NCBI GenBank assembly: GCA_029257435.1
Contig: JARIBI010000200.1
Coordinates: forward strand, 1 to 43,087
Direction of reading: 5' to 3'
From: Sporosarcina sp.
GTDB taxonomy: Bacteria > Bacillota > Bacilli > Bacillales_A > Planococcaceae
DNA length: 43,087 nucleotides
Of the stretch, positions 41,369 to 43,087 are shown in pieces. The position numbers were made by a program, and so were the translations under genes. The stretch's first letter is position 1, and each line of letters starts with the position of its first letter. The notes under the pieces are model-generated. The model searched no databases, was not told where the DNA came from, and was given only the letters and a program-made list of their open reading frames with translations.

Positions 41369-42267
41369 CGACAGTTCGAGCTCCTGGTATGTGGAAACGT
41401 TCTTCAAATGTGCGTGTTGGATTTTTATATCTGCTGCCATCCATCATCTTATTTGCGGTATTCCTATTTTATCCGATGATCCGGACGATTTATCTAAGTT
41501 TCTTTTTGACGGATCAAAACGGGAATGCGGCGGTTAATGTCGGTTTTGAAAACTACAGCTACTTGCTCACATCTTCAGCATTTTTGAATAGTATGCAGGC
41601 AACCGGGTTATTTGTCTTGTATACAGTGCCCATCGGAATTATTCTAGCATTATTTTTCGCGTTGCTCGCAAATGAGAAATTGAAAGGAATCGGCTTTTTC
41701 AGAACGATGTATTCGTCGACGATGGGGATATCTGTTGCGGCATCCTCAGTGATTTGGTTATTTCTGTTTCATCCGAGCGTAGGGTTATTCAATCGGATCC
41801 TGCTCGCCATGAATCTCCCGCAAATTCAGTGGCTGCTGGATCCGGAGTGGGCACTGCTGTCGATTGCAATCTCCACAATTTGGATGAACACCGGATTCTC
41901 CTTTCTGATTCTTCTCGGAGGATTGCAGAATATCGATGAGCATTTGTACGAAAGCTCACGAATTGACGGGGCTGGCTATTTTTACAGACTTCGGCGTATT
42001 ACGATTCCCATGCTGTCCCCAACATTGTTTTTCATTATCACGATTTCTTTGATCAATGCGTTCCAGACCTTTGGCCAAATTGACATTTTGACGAAAGGCG
42101 GGCCTTCCCAATCGACAAACCTGATTGTCTACTCGATTTATCGGGAAGCGTTCATCAATTATCAGTTTGGAACTGCCAGTGCGCAAGCGGTCATTCTGTT
42201 TATCATCATCCTGGTAGTTACGATCCTTCAATTTAAGCTTCTCGAAAAGAAGGTGCATTATCAGTGA
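41365..42267 (+). CDS. ugpA: Glycerol-3-phosphate ABC importer permease (UgpA-like)
   Basis: A 300-aa CUT1 permease with six hydrophobic segments. The cytoplasmic EAA loop, which contacts the ATPase, reads YESSRIDGAGYFYRLRRITIPML (about residues 195-217). Coupled to ugpC (ATGA overlap) and to ugpE (GTGA overlap). Together with UgpE it forms the membrane channel fed by the UgpB lipoprotein. Naming as UgpA rests on context. Confidence 0.85.
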   Translation: MTTVRAPGMWKRSSNVRVGFLYLLPSIILFAVFLFYPMIRTIYLSFFLTDQNGNAAVNVGFENYSYLLTSSAFLNSMQATGLFVLYTVPIGIILALFFALLANEKLKGIGFFRTMYSSTMGISVAASSVIWLFLFHPSVGLFNRILLAMNLPQIQWLLDPEWALLSIAISTIWMNTGFSFLILLGGLQNIDEHLYESSRIDGAGYFYRLRRITIPMLSPTLFFIITISLINAFQTFGQIDILTKGGPSQSTNLIVYSIYREAFINYQFGTASAQAVILFIIILVVTILQFKLLEKKVHYQ

Positions 42268-43082
42268 GAGACTCGACGCTTAAGAAAGTCTGGATTTACT
42301 TTTTATTGATTGTTACTTCGTTTATGGTGTTCTTCCCTGTGTTGTATGCGCTCATGATTTCGTTTATGAGCGGACCGGAAATTCTACAAGGACGATTTTT
42401 CCCGGAAGCCTTCAAGTTTGATAACTATGTGAAGGTGTTTGATCGACTTCCGCTGATGAACTACTTGTTAAACAGTTTCATTGTGTCCATTACAGTAATG
42501 TTCGGACAATTAATCGTTTGCAGTCTAGCGGCCTATGCATTTGTGTTCATCCCGTTTAAAGGAAGGGATTTCGTATTCTTCTTATTCATCTCGACGATGA
42601 TGATTCCGTGGGAAGCGACGATGATTCCGAACTTCTTCACGATTCAAAAGCTCGACTGGCTGAATACGTATCAAGGGATGTCGTTGCCGTTTTTCGCGCT
42701 CGCTTTCGGAACGTTCTTGCTGCGTCAGCATTTTAAAACGATTCCGAAAGAGTTGCAGGAGGCGTCACAAATTGCAGGTCTCGGCAGGTTTGCATTCTTT
42801 TGGAAAGTGATTTTGCCGGTCTCGAAAACGAGTCTGGTCACACTCGGGGCATATGGATTCCTGACAACGTGGAATATGTACTTATGGCCGCTGCTGATCA
42901 CGACCAATAGTTCAGTGCGAACGGTTCAAATTGGATTAAAGCAGCTGCAGTCTCAGGAGATGTCAACCGATTGGGGGGTGGTCATGGCTGGTGTCATCGT
43001 CGTCATCATTCCGACGTTATTGCTGTTGTTTATCGGACAAAAGCAACTTCAGAAAGGTTTGTCGCAGGGGGCTTTGAAGTGA
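42264..43082 (+). CDS. ugpE: Glycerol-3-phosphate ABC importer permease (UgpE-like)
   Basis: A 272-aa CUT1 permease, the second channel subunit, with six hydrophobic segments. The EAA loop is LQEASQIAGLGRFAFFWKVILPV (about 170-192). The GTG start overlaps the ugpA stop by 4 bp. The C-terminus ends QKGLSQGALK; the QLQKGLxxGAxKG ending is characteristic of the UgpE/MalG side of the family. The stop codon is 5 nt from the window end, so following genes of the operon cannot be seen. Confidence 0.87.
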   Translation: MRDSTLKKVWIYFLLIVTSFMVFFPVLYALMISFMSGPEILQGRFFPEAFKFDNYVKVFDRLPLMNYLLNSFIVSITVMFGQLIVCSLAAYAFVFIPFKGRDFVFFLFISTMMIPWEATMIPNFFTIQKLDWLNTYQGMSLPFFALAFGTFLLRQHFKTIPKELQEASQIAGLGRFAFFWKVILPVSKTSLVTLGAYGFLTTWNMYLWPLLITTNSSVRTVQIGLKQLQSQEMSTDWGVVMAGVIVVIIPTLLLLFIGQKQLQKGLSQGALK

Positions 43083-43087
43083 TAGGG

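Overview
The window looks like chromosomal DNA of a spore-forming, low-to-moderate GC Gram-positive bacterium of the Bacillales, most likely Planococcaceae (Sporosarcina-like). The evidence is strong AGGAGG-type ribosome binding sites, frequent TTG and GTG starts, a sigma-A/CcpA/PhoP style of regulation, and a gene set (helD, ydbS-ydbT, ytaF, an RsbR paralogue, an SLH-domain surface protein, an OpuD-like BCCT carrier) typical of that group. The genus is an inference. No rRNA, tRNA, CRISPR array, phage or insertion-sequence transposase was seen.

Layout. 1-4.1 kb: a NERD-domain protein (minus) and the RNA-polymerase recycling helicase helD (plus), with 21-bp repeat arrays on both sides of helD. 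4.2-10.0 kb: the ydbS-ydbT membrane pair, a TspO-like membrane protein and an ABC-2 exporter pair. 10.1-13.0 kb: a stressosome-type RsbR protein, a small SHOCT protein and an SLH-anchored SGNH hydrolase. 13.0-18.4 kb: an amino-sugar operon (nanE plus PTS EIICB, with a cre site inside its promoter) divergent from an RpiR regulator, then a BCCT transporter. 18.4-20.0 kb: ytaF and a large repeat array.

20.0-25.5 kb: a nucleoside-salvage regulon: ribokinase, a decayed M20 amidohydrolase, a nucleoside hydrolase, a LacI-type regulator and a NupC transporter. A shared 14-bp operator lies at the start of both plus-strand promoters. The logic is uptake (NupC), cleavage of the N-glycosidic bond (hydrolase) and phosphorylation of ribose (RbsK). 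A 33-codon remnant of what looks like a nucleobase permease survives beside it. 25.5-31.7 kb: a fourth repeat array, a tandem GNAT acetyltransferase, a PduO-like protein lacking the usual N-terminus, a TauE/SafE transporter, RsgA (with a terminator-like hairpin in its leader) and a pRiA4b-ORF3/SEC-C protein. 31.7-33.0 kb: two broken genes meeting at one junction. 33-37.2 kb: a PfkB sugar kinase, an OFA-type MFS carrier and a GGDEF-EAL protein. 37.4-43.1 kb: a glycerol-3-phosphate/glycerophosphodiester locus (ugpB, glpQ-like lipoprotein, ugpC-ugpA-ugpE) with four PhoP-box-like repeats between glpQ and ugpC.

The most striking structure that genes do not explain is a family of intergenic arrays built from a degenerate 21-bp unit (conserved start AATCGGCCA, or TGGCCGATT on the other strand). 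It occurs at four places. In three of them, blocks of about six units are separated by a conserved linker of about 70 bp, and two arrays run on into a second, different 21-bp-periodic module. The exact 21-bp spacing (two helical turns), the presence in both orientations and the intergenic placement suggest a DNA- or RNA-level element of unknown function.
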